The notes: a model not told the origin generated them from the letters alone. A DNA stretch of 64,000 nt from Photorhabdus heterorhabditis (GCF_018448905.1 NZ_RCWA01000019.1:17650-81649), one strand, 5' to 3'. Positions 38,301-47,121 are shown, counted from the first letter of the stretch. Program-made: numbers and translations.

Positions 38301-39510
38301 CGGTGAAAAACAGGCAATGACGTTGCGTGCCTCCATAGCTGGCCTTTCTACTGCTCTTCAAGCATCACATCTGGCAGGCGCAGCACTTGATCTGGCACCC
38401 AACATTTTCGGCTTAGCTGATGGCGGCAGCCATTGGGGGGCAATTGCTCAAGCTACAGGTAATGTCATGGAGTTCTCAGCCAGTGTCATGAACACAGAAG
38501 CAGATAAAATCAGCCAATCTGAAGCCTATCGTCGTCGTCGTCAGGAATGGGAAATCCAGCGTAATAATGCAGAAACCGAGCTGAAACAAATTGATGCTCA
38601 GCTCAATTCATTGACTATACGCCGTGAAGCCACTGTGTTGCAGAAAACCAGCCTGCAAATCCAACAGGAACAAACTCAAGCACAATTGGTCTTCCTGCAA
38701 CGTAAGTTCAGCAATCAGGCGCTGTACAACTGGCTACGTGGTCGCCTAGCCGCCATTTATTTCCAATTCTACGATCTGGCGGTAACCCGTTGTTTGATGG
38801 CAGAAATGGCCTATTGCTGGGAAACTAATAATGCTTCTGTACGCTTCATTAAACCTGGAGCCTGGCAAGGAACCCATGCCGGCCTGCTCGCAGGTGAAGC
38901 CTTGATGCTGAATCTGGCACAAATGGAAGATGCGCACCTAAAACAGGAACAACGTGTACTGGAGATAGAACGCACCGTCTCACTGGCAGAACTCTATAAA
39001 AATAAAGGTCGATTTTCCCTGTCAGAGAAAATTGCAGAACTAGTCAGACGTGGATCAGGCAATGCCGGTAACGGGAATAATACCCTGAAGTTTGGTACAG
39101 GGAACGCCCGAAATTCTCTGCAAGCATCCATTTCATTAGCTGACTTGCAAATCCGTGATGATTATCCAACAGATAGCGGAGTAGGCAACATTCGCCGTAT
39201 TAAACAGCTCAGTGTTACCCTACCAGCGCTATTAGGACCATATCAAGATGTACAAGCCATTCTGTCTTACGGCGGAAATGTCACCGGATTAGCTGAAAGT
39301 TGCAAATCACTGGCGGTTTCTCATGGGATGAATGACAGTGGTCAGTTCCAGCTGGATTTCAATGATGGCAAGTTCCTGCCGTTTGAAGGAATCCCAATCG
39401 ATAATGGTACGTTGACATTGAGCTTCCCAAATGCAACTGGAAAACAAAAAGTCATGCTGGAGAGTCTAAACGACATCATTCTGCATATTCGCTACACCAT
39501 TCGCCAATAA
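32311..39510 (+). CDS. Tc toxin TcA subunit (TcdA-like), 2399 aa
   Basis: The second tandem TcA gene, near the length of TcdA/TcbA proteins. It is highly similar to the first along the N-terminal third and the C-terminal half (SSMFSPAAYLTELYRQ, MDFSGANSLYFWELFYY, RRIKQLSVTLPALLGPY). Unlike the first it keeps a ~65-residue segment near residues 390-475 (with FNVDDVSLYRLVKI, a TcdA hallmark) and ~285 central residues at about 1191-1476. TcA forms the pentameric prepore that binds the TcB-TcC cocoon and injects the toxin. The TcB gene begins 57 bases after the stop, so this is the TcA most likely co-expressed with TcB. ATG follows AAAAGGAATAAAT. Confidence 0.94.
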   Translation: MNTLNPAYQQALGKSFTSLTDICHLSFDELRQKVRGELSWSQTVSLYLDAKQVQKDNLLHEARILKRANPQLQNAIQLTLTKPHADQQGYNSKFGNRASQYAAPDSISSMFSPAAYLTELYRQARDLHTSDSIYHLDTRRPDLQLLTLSQKNMDTEISTLSLSNNVLLESIISNQSGRSHYAEIMEKLSTFPFAGSLPYHDAYESVRKIIQLQAPVFEQSSTPPKTTVAKLMYQISLLEINSSVSPELFNILTEEITEANAKSLYNKNFGNINPSLIENPEYLRNYYNLTDEEFSHLTKLNVTLTTKKIKSTTPSNAKYDYLLLLKRNKFIRLSKATNLPLPVLVEIISNTNPGLNINAEVLKKVFRVKYYMHRYGIDTETALILCKAPISQRDDNNSPSQFDRLFNTPKLNGQDFSAENKEIDLNPNNTNDWKKTALKRAFNVDDVSLYRLVKIVNGGSTTRKIIHNIENLSHLYLTKLLADIHQLTINELGLLLIATGEGKTNLLKITDNELVLLINKLYDITEWLRTQKLSVYQLFIMTTNNYDKTLIPEIYNLLDTVYNGLKDFDKKAEKTKKNLLEAISPYITAALQLPSEHTAYAILTWADKLEPGKGKMTAEKLWSWLRVNPVTTQPEFQQQAEPVIQYCQCLAQLALIYRSTGLNENAFHLFVTKPQIFGTTAETESTPNALSLIMMTHFADWINSLGKKASFVLTELEKGTLTAKQLASAMNLDKNLLLQASTLEQKHNPLISLTTNEIQPSNPFISWASIDAILQWVDIARQLHVSPENVSELAELLTNDLFAAYNQWENIATALTAGLDTPKANTLHAFLDESRSTALSEYYIRNITNKGPAIKNRDDLYQYLLIDNQVSAAIKTTRIAEAIASIQLYINQALKNIEENTVQNVTSRQFFADWDKYNKRYSTWASVSKLAYYPENYIDPTMRIGQTKMMDTLLQSVSQSQLNTDTVEDAFNSYLTSFEQVANLEIVSAYHDNINSDQGLTYFIGHSKTEVNQYYWRSVDHNKFSNGKFAANAWSEWYKIDCPIHPYQDTIRPVVYQSRLHITWLEQKKIAKQEKNGQKTIQEYYYELKLAHIRYDGTWNTPITFDVNSKISDLKLANKALGFYCAGYQGEDTLLVMFYGKENKLDNYKNASMQGLYIFSDMSSKSMPITQITSYRDNSYKHFDTNSIIRVNNRYAEKYEIPSSINNNKGYNWEEHYLGMVYGGNISAISLESQSDNLKIKISPKLRVIHNGYEGQKRNQCNLMKKYGKLGDKFIIYNNLGVNPDHSTKKQLFYPIYQYSGNASKLDKGRLLFHRDTNYSSKVEAWIPDARRTLSKDNAAIGDDYVTDPQNQPNDLNKYLFMIDNMGIATDVSGPININTAISSTKVQVTVNAGSKIQTFTADKQVSTQPSPNFEEMIYQFNSLEIEGSGLNFINNSASIDITFTAFAEPFAEGENDRKLGEEHFSITVTRKVSTDNDVLTLNHDANGAQYIQWGIYRTRLNTLFARKLISRATAGIDTILSMDTQNIQESQLGKGFYATFVIPPYSPSIHGNERWFKLYLKHVVDNNSHIIYSGQLGDTRANITLFIPLDDAPLNRDFHAKVYMTFQKSLSDSSWGGPHFVRDANGVVTISPSSILTHFESVNVLKDVKNEPMDFSGANSLYFWELFYYTPMLIAQRLLHEQNFDEANRWLKYVWNSSGYIVNGQIQNYRWNVRPLQEDTSWNDDPLDSVDPDAVAQHDPMHYKVATFMRTLDLLIAHGDYAYRQLERDTLNEAKMWYMQALHLLGDKPHLSLNSVWSEPDLKDTADIERQKAHSRSMVALRQGQSTTDTQTDLFLPQVNEVMLSYWQTLEQRLYNLRHNLSIDGQPLHLPIYATPADPKALLSATVASSQAGGVLPQPFISLWRFPRMLENARSMVSQLTQFGSTLQNIIERQDAEALNTLLQNQAAELILTNLSIQDKTIEELDAEKTVLEKNRAGAQSRFDSYSKLFDENINAGEKQAMTLRASIAGLSTALQASHLAGAALDLAPNIFGLADGGSHWGAIAQATGNVMEFSASVMNTEADKISQSEAYRRRRQEWEIQRNNAETELKQIDAQLNSLTIRREATVLQKTSLQIQQEQTQAQLVFLQRKFSNQALYNWLRGRLAAIYFQFYDLAVTRCLMAEMAYCWETNNASVRFIKPGAWQGTHAGLLAGEALMLNLAQMEDAHLKQEQRVLEIERTVSLAELYKNKGRFSLSEKIAELVRRGSGNAGNGNNTLKFGTGNARNSLQASISLADLQIRDDYPTDSGVGNIRRIKQLSVTLPALLGPYQDVQAILSYGGNVTGLAESCKSLAVSHGMNDSGQFQLDFNDGKFLPFEGIPIDNGTLTLSFPNATGKQKVMLESLNDIILHIRYTIRQ

Positions 39511-39532
39511 CCATCTCAACTAAGTATTAAAA

Positions 39533-39553
39533 CAGGCCCCTAAGCGGGGCCTG
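39533..39553 (+). other. Intercistronic hairpin between TcA and TcB
   Basis: CAGGCCCC (39533-39540) pairs with GGGGCCTG (39546-39553), 8-bp stem and 5-base loop, without a T-run. The AAGGAG ribosome-binding site of TcB follows at once. It may attenuate or process the message between A and B subunits. Confidence 0.65.
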
Positions 39554-39567
39554 CAAGGAGTCTTTAT

Positions 39568-42500
39568 ATGCAAAATTCACAAGATTTCAATATTACAGAG
39601 CTGTCATTGCCCAAAGGGGGGGGCGCTATCACAGGTATGGGTGAAGCATTAACACCCGCCGGACCGGATGGTATGACTGCACTTTCTCTGCCATTGCCCA
39701 TTTCTGCCGGGCGCGGTTATGCCCCCTCATTAACCCTGAACTATAATAGCGGTGCCGGTAATAGCCCGTTTGGACTAGGCTGGGATTGCAACGTTATGGC
39801 TATTCGCCGCCGCACACATTTTGGTGTTCCCCATTATAATGAAACCGATACCTTCCTCGGACCGGAAGGCGAAGTTCTGGTTATGGTGGATCACCCCCGT
39901 GATGAATCCACATTACAAGACATCAATTTGGGTACCACTTTCACCGTTACCGGCTACCGTTACCGCTTGGAAAGTCATTTCAGCCGGTTAGAGTACTGGC
40001 AGCCGAAAACAACAAACGCAACAGATTTTTGGCTGATATACAGCCCAAATGGACAGGTACACTTGCTAGGCAAAAATCCTCAAGCACGTATTAGTACCCC
40101 ATCAGACACTACGCAAACAGCCCAGTGGCTACTAGAAGCATCAGTGTCACCGCATGGTGAGCAAATCTATTATCAGTACCGCACCGAAAATGAAGCAGGT
40201 TGTGAAACTGATGAGATTACAGCACATCCACAAGCTACAGCCCAACGCTATCTCCACACCGTACATTACGGTAACCTGACAGCCAGCGAAACGCTACCAA
40301 GTCTGGATGGTCATATCCCGTCTCAAGCAAGCTGGCTGTTCTGTCTCGTATTTGATTACGGCGAACGCAATAATGACCTACAAACATCACCAGCATTTAC
40401 AACAACGGATAATTGGCTTTGCCGACAAGACCGTTTTTCCCGTTATGAATACGGTTTCGAATTGCGTACTCGTCGTTTATGCCGCCAGATACTGATGTAT
40501 CACCGTCTGCAAACACTGGCCGGACAGGCAAAAAACCCCGATGAACTGACACCAGTTTCACGCTTGATACTGGATTATGACGAAAACGCAATAGCCAGCA
40601 CACTGGTATCGGTTCGCAAGGTGGGACATGAACAAGATGGCACCGCCGTCACCCTTCCACCACTGGAATTTGCATATCAGGATTTTTCGCCACAGCATCA
40701 TGCTCACTGGCAGCCGATGGATGTATTGGAAAATTTCAATGCAATTCAGCGCTGGCAATTGGTTGATCTAAAAGGTGAAGGGCTACCCGGTCTTCTGTAT
40801 CAAGACAAAGAAGCTTGGTGGTACCGTGCTGCACAGCGCCAAACCGGAAGCAACCAAGACGCGGTCACCTGGGAAAAAATGCAACCCTTATCAATTATTC
40901 CCTCTCTGCAAAATAATGCATCGTTGGTAGACATCAACGGTGATGGTCAACTTGACTGGGTAATCACCGGACCGGGATTACGGGGATACCATAGCCAACG
41001 CCCGGATGGCAGTTGGACACGTTTTACTCCGCTCAACGCTCTGCCTGTAGAATATTTTCATCCCCGCGCCCAACTTGCCGATTTAATGGGAGCCGGACTC
41101 TCTGATTTGGTTCTGATCGGTCCCAAAAGCGTGCGTTTGTATGCCAATACCCGCGGCGGCTTTACCAAAGGACAGGATATAGTGCAATCCGGTAATGTAA
41201 CCTTGCCAATACCGGGCGCTGATGCCCGTAAATTAGTGGCTTTTAGTGATGTACTGGGTTCCGGTCAAGCACATCTGGTTGAAGTCAGCGCAACTAAAGT
41301 TACCTGTTGGCCGAATCTGGGACACGGGCGCTTTGGTCAGCCAATTACCCTACCGGGATTTAACCAACCAGAAACTGAATTTAACCCTGCTCAGGTTTAT
41401 CTGGCTGACCTAGATGGCAGCGGTCCAACTGACCTGATTTATGTTCACACAAATCGTCTGGATATTTTCTTAAATAAAAGTGGCAACAGTTTCGCCGCCC
41501 CTGTGACATTAACCTTCCCAGACGGTCTACGTTTTGATAATACCTGTCAGTTACAAGTAGCCGATATTCAAGGCCAGGGAGTCGCCAGCCTGATACTGAG
41601 CGTACCGTATATGGCTCCTCATCACTGGCGTTGTGACCTGACTCTGCATAAACCCTGGCTACTCAGTGAAATGAACAACAATATGGGTGCCAATCACACT
41701 CTGCGTTACCGCAGCTCCGCTCAATTTTGGCTGGATGAAAAAGCCAAGGCACTGGCTTCTGGACAAACACCGGTTTGCTATCTGCCCTTCCCGGTACACA
41801 CTCTCTGGCAGACGGAAACAGAAGACGAAATCAGCGGCAACAAATTAGTGACAACCATGCGTTATGTTCATGGTGCCTGGGACGGACGTGAACGGGAATT
41901 TCGCGGATTTGGTTATGTTGAACAAACGGATAGCCATCAACTGGCTCAAGGCAGTGCACCTGAGCGTACACCACCAGCGCTAACTAAAAACTGGTATGCT
42001 ACCGGTCTACCTGAAATAGATAACGCATTATCAACCGAATATTGGCGAGGCGATATCCAGGCGTTTAATGGTTTTACACCACGCTTTACCGCCTGGATAA
42101 ATAACAAAGATGTTCTCCTGACACCAGAAGATGACAACGCTCGATACTGGTTATATCGGGCGCTAAAAGGTCAACCGCTACGCAGTGAACTGTATGGGTT
42201 GGATGGCAGTGCGGTAGAACAAATTCCCTATACGGTCACCGAATTCCGTCCACAGGTCCGCCGATTACAGAATACAGATAGTCAATATCCTGTACTTTGG
42301 TCATCCATGGCAGAAAGCCGCAGTTATCACTATGAACGTATTGCCAGCGATCCGCAGTGCAGCCAAGATATCACGCTGTCCAGTGATCTATTCGGCCAGC
42401 CTCTGAAACGGATTTCAGTCCAATATCCTCGTCGCAATCAGCCCGCAACCAGTCCGTATCCCGATATATTGCCCGATACCCTGTTTGCCAACAGTTATGA

Positions 42501-43977
42501 TGACCAGCAACATCAATTACGGCTAACCTATCAACAATTCAGTTGGCACCATCTAACCAGCAATACCGTTAGAATGCTGGGATTATCGGATGATACTCGC
42601 AGTGATATCTTTACTTATGACGCTGAACATCTCCCTGTCGATGGTTTAAATCTGGAAATTCTGCGTGCTGAAAACAGCCTGATTGCGGATGACAAGCCAC
42701 GTGAATACCTTGGTCAGCAAAAAACATTTTATACCGATGGGCAAAATGCAACACCACTGCCAATACCAACACGGCAAGCGCTAATTGCTTTCACAGAGAC
42801 GACTGTCTTCAATCAATCCACATTGTCAGCATTTGATGGGAGTATCACATCCGACCAATTGCCAACAACGCTGAAACAAGCCGGCTATCAACAAGCAGAT
42901 TATCTGTTCCCTCGTACCGGAGAAGGTAAAATCTGGACAGCCCGTCATGGTTATACCGATTACGGCACAGCCACGCAGTTCTGGCGTCCACTAAAACAGC
43001 GCAAGACACAGCTCACAGGAAAAATCACATTAACCTGGGATGCAAATTATTGTGTCGTGATACAAACACGCAATGCGGCTGGCCTGACAGCATCAGCAAA
43101 ATATGACTGGCGTTTTCTGACTCCCGTACAACTCACTGATGCAAATGACAACGTACACTTTATTACGCTGGATGCACTGGGCCGTCCGATAACACAGCGC
43201 TTTTGGGGAACAGAAAATGGTGTGATGACGGGTTATACTTCACCGGAAAAAACCGCGTTCCTTCCACCAACCAACGTAAACGCAGCTATTGATCTGACTG
43301 GAACGCTCCCCGTAGCACAGTGTCAGGTTTATGCACCGGAAAGCTGGATGCCAGTGCTAAGTCAAAGAACCCTAAATACGCTGTCAGAACAAGAACAACA
43401 AATGTTGCAAAATTCCCGAATCATCACTAAAGAGGGGCGTATCTGCATACTCGCTTATCGCCGCTGGCTACAAAACCGAAGTGTATCCACTCAACCAGTC
43501 AACCTATTAAGTAGTACCCGTTTACCGCCTCACAGTCTCACACTAACTACAGATCGTTATGACAACGATACAGCTCAACAAATTCGCCAACACGTCACAT
43601 TCAGTGATGGCTTTGGCCGCTTGCTGCAAGCAGCGGTCCGACATGAGGCAGGAAAAGCCTGGCAACGCAACAACGAGGGTTCACTGGTCACGAAAATTGA
43701 GGATACCGATAATCGCTGGGCGGTAACCGGGCGTACTGAATATGACAATAAAGGACAACCCATACGGACCTATCAGCCTTATTTTCTCAATGATTGGCGT
43801 TATGTTAGCGATAGCAGCACCGGAAAAGAAGCTTATGCCGATACCCATATATATGACCCCGTTGGTCGAGAGGTGAAGGTTATCACCGCAAAAGGCTGGT
43901 TTCGCCGAACCTTGTTCACTCCCTGGTTTACCGTCAATGAGGATGAAAATGACACAGCAGCTGAGGTGAAAATGTAA
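39568..43977 (+). CDS. tcdB: Tc toxin TcB subunit (TcdB-like)
   Basis: A 1469-aa TcB protein closely resembling the B part of TcdB1/TcdB2. The SpvB-type N-terminus reads LSLPKGGGAITGMGEALTP, followed by an FG-GAP/VCBS beta-propeller with VDINGDGQLDW near residue 454 and ADLDGSGPTDL near 613 that docks on TcA, then Rhs-type shell repeats ending WFRRTLFTPWFTVNEDEND. With a TcC protein it forms the hollow cocoon enclosing the effector. The AAGGAG site is 9 bases upstream. A GC-rich hairpin (43987-44009) and a holin-like gene follow; the tccC copy after that is broken. Confidence 0.96.
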   Translation: MQNSQDFNITELSLPKGGGAITGMGEALTPAGPDGMTALSLPLPISAGRGYAPSLTLNYNSGAGNSPFGLGWDCNVMAIRRRTHFGVPHYNETDTFLGPEGEVLVMVDHPRDESTLQDINLGTTFTVTGYRYRLESHFSRLEYWQPKTTNATDFWLIYSPNGQVHLLGKNPQARISTPSDTTQTAQWLLEASVSPHGEQIYYQYRTENEAGCETDEITAHPQATAQRYLHTVHYGNLTASETLPSLDGHIPSQASWLFCLVFDYGERNNDLQTSPAFTTTDNWLCRQDRFSRYEYGFELRTRRLCRQILMYHRLQTLAGQAKNPDELTPVSRLILDYDENAIASTLVSVRKVGHEQDGTAVTLPPLEFAYQDFSPQHHAHWQPMDVLENFNAIQRWQLVDLKGEGLPGLLYQDKEAWWYRAAQRQTGSNQDAVTWEKMQPLSIIPSLQNNASLVDINGDGQLDWVITGPGLRGYHSQRPDGSWTRFTPLNALPVEYFHPRAQLADLMGAGLSDLVLIGPKSVRLYANTRGGFTKGQDIVQSGNVTLPIPGADARKLVAFSDVLGSGQAHLVEVSATKVTCWPNLGHGRFGQPITLPGFNQPETEFNPAQVYLADLDGSGPTDLIYVHTNRLDIFLNKSGNSFAAPVTLTFPDGLRFDNTCQLQVADIQGQGVASLILSVPYMAPHHWRCDLTLHKPWLLSEMNNNMGANHTLRYRSSAQFWLDEKAKALASGQTPVCYLPFPVHTLWQTETEDEISGNKLVTTMRYVHGAWDGREREFRGFGYVEQTDSHQLAQGSAPERTPPALTKNWYATGLPEIDNALSTEYWRGDIQAFNGFTPRFTAWINNKDVLLTPEDDNARYWLYRALKGQPLRSELYGLDGSAVEQIPYTVTEFRPQVRRLQNTDSQYPVLWSSMAESRSYHYERIASDPQCSQDITLSSDLFGQPLKRISVQYPRRNQPATSPYPDILPDTLFANSYDDQQHQLRLTYQQFSWHHLTSNTVRMLGLSDDTRSDIFTYDAEHLPVDGLNLEILRAENSLIADDKPREYLGQQKTFYTDGQNATPLPIPTRQALIAFTETTVFNQSTLSAFDGSITSDQLPTTLKQAGYQQADYLFPRTGEGKIWTARHGYTDYGTATQFWRPLKQRKTQLTGKITLTWDANYCVVIQTRNAAGLTASAKYDWRFLTPVQLTDANDNVHFITLDALGRPITQRFWGTENGVMTGYTSPEKTAFLPPTNVNAAIDLTGTLPVAQCQVYAPESWMPVLSQRTLNTLSEQEQQMLQNSRIITKEGRICILAYRRWLQNRSVSTQPVNLLSSTRLPPHSLTLTTDRYDNDTAQQIRQHVTFSDGFGRLLQAAVRHEAGKAWQRNNEGSLVTKIEDTDNRWAVTGRTEYDNKGQPIRTYQPYFLNDWRYVSDSSTGKEAYADTHIYDPVGREVKVITAKGWFRRTLFTPWFTVNEDENDTAAEVKM

Positions 43978-43986
43978 CTTGATAAA

Positions 43987-44009
43987 TCCCGCCCGGCTAA
44001 CGGGCGGGA
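43987..44009 (+). other. GC-rich intercistronic hairpin after TcB
   Basis: TCCCGCCCG (43987-43995) pairs with CGGGCGGGA (44001-44009) around GCTAA. No T-run, so more likely an mRNA-stabilising or attenuating hairpin than a full terminator. Confidence 0.65.
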
Positions 44010-44029
44010 AACAAATATAGAGGTGAAAG

Positions 44030-44338
44030 GTGTCGTTCATAATACCGTCAGATACTCAACTTATTATCTGGTTGATCGTTGGTTTTGTTGCGGCCTGGGG
44101 TGGATTAGTCAGATACCTTATTGATATGCAAAATAAACAATATAAATGGAGTTGGATTAACGTACTTTGTCAACTCATCATCTCCTGCTTTACGGGTGTA
44201 CTGGGAGGATTGATGAGTTTTGAAAGTGGCGGCAGCATCTATATGACTTTTGCAATTGCCGGACTATTCGGCACAACAGGAAGTACCGGGCTGAATTGGC
44301 TCTGGCGCCGACTCTCTATTCACCACGGAGGAAAGTAA
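44030..44338 (+). CDS. Holin-like protein (LydA / holin superfamily III type)
   Basis: A 102-aa protein with three hydrophobic segments (about 9-30, 45-62, 70-92) and a basic tail (WLWRRLSIHHGGK). The pattern WGGLVRYLID ... CQLIISCFTGVLGGL ... AIAGLFGTTGSTGL resembles phage LydA-type holins. Yersinia Tc islands carry a holin (with an endolysin) between the TcB and TccC genes, where it serves toxin release. Here the holin occupies the same position but no endolysin or spanin gene is next to it. ATG follows AGAGGTGAAAGGTGTC; an in-frame GTG at that site is an alternative start. Confidence 0.75.
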   Translation: MSFIIPSDTQLIIWLIVGFVAAWGGLVRYLIDMQNKQYKWSWINVLCQLIISCFTGVLGGLMSFESGGSIYMTFAIAGLFGTTGSTGLNWLWRRLSIHHGGK

Positions 44339-44464
44339 TAGCAGGTTTTTATTGTGACAAGAATCTGACCGCTATTATAACGAACACCTCAACACCGACT
44401 ATGCTGAGGAAACTGCGATTACAGAAATGATTAAATGCAGCAACACAATAAAAAGAGGTAAGTC

Positions 44465-45400
44465 ATGAAAGTCATAGACCCCAAACTTTATCAACACACA
44501 CCTGCCGTCAAGGTCCACGATAACCGGGGCCTGACTGTCAGTGTCATTGGCTTTCAACGTATCACCCATCATCAGTATGATGTCCGCGGGTACTTGAACC
44601 AGAGCATTGATACACCCCCGTATGACGCCAGACAGAATGATAGTACGATAAAACCTAACTTTCTCTGGCAGTATGATTTGACTGGCAGTCCCTTAAGTAC
44701 CGAAAGCATTGATGCAGGTCGCACGGTCATACTGAATGATATTGAAGGCCGTCCAGTACTAACCGTGACAGCAACCGGCACCATACAAACCCGACAATAT
44801 GAATCTTCTTCCCTGCCCGGACGTTTGCTGTCCATAACAGAACAAGAACCAAAGGAAAAAAAGCCTCATATTATCGAACGTCTTATCTGGGCCAGCGGTA
44901 CCGAACCAGAGAAAAACCACAACCTTGCCGGCCAGTGTGTACGCCACTACAATGCCGCAGGAGTCACTCGACCTGAGAGTTTGTCGCTAACGGGTAGCGT
45001 TTTATCACAATCCCAGCAATTACTGATCGACGATCAACAGGCAAACTGGACTGGTGACAACGAAATTATTTGGCAGAACATATTGACCAGCGAGGTCTAT
45101 ACTACCCAAAGCAACTGGGATGCCACTGGCGCTTTACTGACTCAGACCGATGCGGAAGGAAATATCCAGCGTTTGGCCTATGATGTGACCGGTCAATTAA
45201 AAAGTAGCTGGTTGACGCAGCAAGGCCACAGTGAACAGATGATCGTCAAATTCCTGACTTATTCCGCAGCCGGACAAAAATTACGCGAAGAATACGGTAA
45301 CAGCGAGATCATTGAACACAGTTATGAACCGGAAACCCAGCGTCTTATCTGTATCAAAACTCAGCGCCCATCAGACATTTAAGATATTGCAGAATTTACG
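44465..45400 (+). pseudogene. Truncated, frameshifted tccC
   Basis: The open frame 44465-45382 encodes 305 aa equivalent to residues 1-~317 of TccC (KLYQHTPAVKVHDNRGLTV, FLWQYDLTGSPLSTESIDAG). It stops at PSDI*, where the intact paralogue at 12671 reads PSDSQVLQDLR. In the next frame the bases after GACA encode FKILQNLR, matching SQVLQDLR, so a one-base frameshift occurred and homology is then lost at about 45400. The Rhs core end and toxin domain are absent, so it cannot be a functional TcC. The AAAAAGAGGTAAGTC leader matches that of the intact tccC. Confidence 0.9.
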
Positions 45401-45402
45401 CC

Positions 45403-45440
45403 TTGACTGTTCACATTCCTAAAGGAAGAAGAACAGTCAA
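45403..45440. terminator. Long-stem hairpin between tccC remnant and entA
   Basis: TTGACTGTTC (45403-45412) pairs perfectly with GAACAGTCAA (45431-45440). It lies between convergent genes and may terminate either, though T-runs are weak on both sides. Confidence 0.5.
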
Positions 45441-45485
45441 TTCTAGCAATCTCTAATCCAGCCCGTTATTCACAATGATAGACGA

Positions 45486-46244
45486 TTAAGCGCCAAGCGT
45501 TGCACCACCATCGATGACAATATCCTGTAAAGTAATATGGCTTGCGAGATCAGAGGCCATAAACAATACCGCATCAGCAATTTCTGTTGGCGTCGCTATC
45601 TTCCCAAGTGGGATACCCAGTTTGAATAATTCAGAAAATCCCTGAATAACTTGCTGCTTAGAAGCTGCTGTTTGCCACATATCACGCTGCATTGGCGTAT
45701 CTGTCGATCCTGGTGAAATAAGGTTACAACGAACGCCATAAGGTGCTAATTCAAGCCCAACACTCAGGCAGAGACTACGCAGTGCAGCTTTAGAAGCGCA
45801 ATAGGCCGACATACCAACACGAGGAACATGAGCCGCATTTGACGCAATAGTGACGATAGCCCCCGCCTTTTGGCGTTGAAACTGGGGAATAGTCGCCTGA
45901 AATAGATTGAATGCACCTCCCGCGTTGACAGACAAGCACTGTTGCCAATCTTCAAACGTTATCTCTTCAGTCGCACCAAGGCGTAATATTCCGGCACCAT
46001 TGACCAGCACATCAAGTTGTGGCTGTTGTGCAAGGAGTTGTTCGCAACAATGTGAAACGGCAATAGTATCACTGATATCAAGCAAATAAGGTGTAAAAGG
46101 CAAATCCCCATCAGGGAAAGTGATGTCAAACCCAATCACCTTCGCGCCCGCTTGCTGAAAACGGTAAGCCGTCTGATAACCAATACCGCTACCCGCGCCG
46201 GTTACCCAGACAATTTTATCGCTAAAATCAAGCGTAATACTCAT
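45486..46244 (-). CDS. entA: 2,3-dihydro-2,3-dihydroxybenzoate dehydrogenase
   Basis: A 252-aa SDR enzyme that oxidises 2,3-dihydro-2,3-dihydroxybenzoate to the catechol 2,3-DHB. Motifs are TGAGSGIG (residues 15-22), NGAG in place of NNAG, and YCASK carrying the catalytic Tyr and Lys. Length and the ending IDGGATLGA fit EntA/DhbA/VibA. It is last in the C-E-B-A group, one base after the entB stop, implying one transcript. Confidence 0.95.
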   Translation of the reverse strand: MSITLDFSDKIVWVTGAGSGIGYQTAYRFQQAGAKVIGFDITFPDGDLPFTPYLLDISDTIAVSHCCEQLLAQQPQLDVLVNGAGILRLGATEEITFEDWQQCLSVNAGGAFNLFQATIPQFQRQKAGAIVTIASNAAHVPRVGMSAYCASKAALRSLCLSVGLELAPYGVRCNLISPGSTDTPMQRDMWQTAASKQQVIQGFSELFKLGIPLGKIATPTEIADAVLFMASDLASHITLQDIVIDGGATLGA

Positions 46245-46245
46245 T

Positions 46246-47121
46246 TCAAGCTCCCTGACTCTCAGTAAATAGCGTCATCCAACCATTTATTGTTGGATTT
46301 TTCATTAATGAAATAAAATCCACTTCATATCCTTGCTGGCGCCAATGGGAAATGAGAGACATAATGCGTACAGAATCCAGCCCATAATCGAGCAAGTTTT
46401 CATCATCACTAATATCACCACTATCCTCATCTAATAAAGGCAGTAATAGCCCTTTCAGGCGAGTCTTATTCCATTGCACTTGTTTTGCATTTAAGGCAAC
46501 AAGAAGCTGTTCGGTAGTCTCTACACGTCCACAGCGCCCAGCGGTATATTTAAGCGCCATCATATGTTCTTCATAACTGAAATCAGCTACAGCATCTGCC
46601 ACTATAAAGGGTTGTATATCACGCATAAACGCATCAGTTGCTGTCATTAGACAACCAATATGGGCATAAACACCACAAATAATGAGTTGATCACGCCCAA
46701 CTATTTTGAGCTGTTGCTCAAAATCAGTGCGCTGAAATGCACTATATCGCCATTTATCCATAACAGTATCACCAGCCTGGGGAGCGAGTGCATCTATAAT
46801 TTTTTGCAGTTCGGGGTGGCAGTTCAGCCCGGGTCCCCACATATCATTTAATAGCGCCCTATCCTCATCACTTTGCTGGTTAGGCTGAGCGGAATAAAAT
46901 ACCGGTATTCCATTTTCCCGACAGGTTTCTATCAGTCTGGCAATATTAGCCACAACTTGATTAATTAACGGGCTATTTTCTTCCCAGAAGTTAAGAAAGT
47001 AATTTTGCATATCATGAATTAACAATGCAGCCCGATTTTTATCCAATGACCAATTGACCTTGTTTGTCGGAAGCCCTTCTGCTACAGGCAAATCATAACT
47101 ACTCAGTTTAGGAATACTCAT
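46246..47121 (-). CDS. entB: Isochorismatase with aryl carrier protein domain
   Basis: The chosen ATG at 47121 gives 291 aa beginning [12 protein letters not shown], like EntB/VibB, with GGAGAAAGAA just upstream; an in-frame ATG at 47163 lies inside entE and gives an unlikely 14-residue extension. The N-terminal isochorismatase ([14 protein letters not shown] with the catalytic Asp; CGVYAHIGC with the active-site loop) makes 2,3-dihydro-DHB from isochorismate. The C-terminal ~80 residues are an aryl carrier domain with phosphopantetheine Ser250 in [11 protein letters not shown]. It overlaps the entE end by 14 bases. Confidence 0.95.
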   Translation of the reverse strand: MSIPKLSSYDLPVAEGLPTNKVNWSLDKNRAALLIHDMQNYFLNFWEENSPLINQVVANIARLIETCRENGIPVFYSAQPNQQSDEDRALLNDMWGPGLNCHPELQKIIDALAPQAGDTVMDKWRYSAFQRTDFEQQLKIVGRDQLIICGVYAHIGCLMTATDAFMRDIQPFIVADAVADFSYEEHMMALKYTAGRCGRVETTEQLLVALNAKQVQWNKTRLKGLLLPLLDEDSGDISDDENLLDYGLDSVRIMSLISHWRQQGYEVDFISLMKNPTINGWMTLFTESQGA

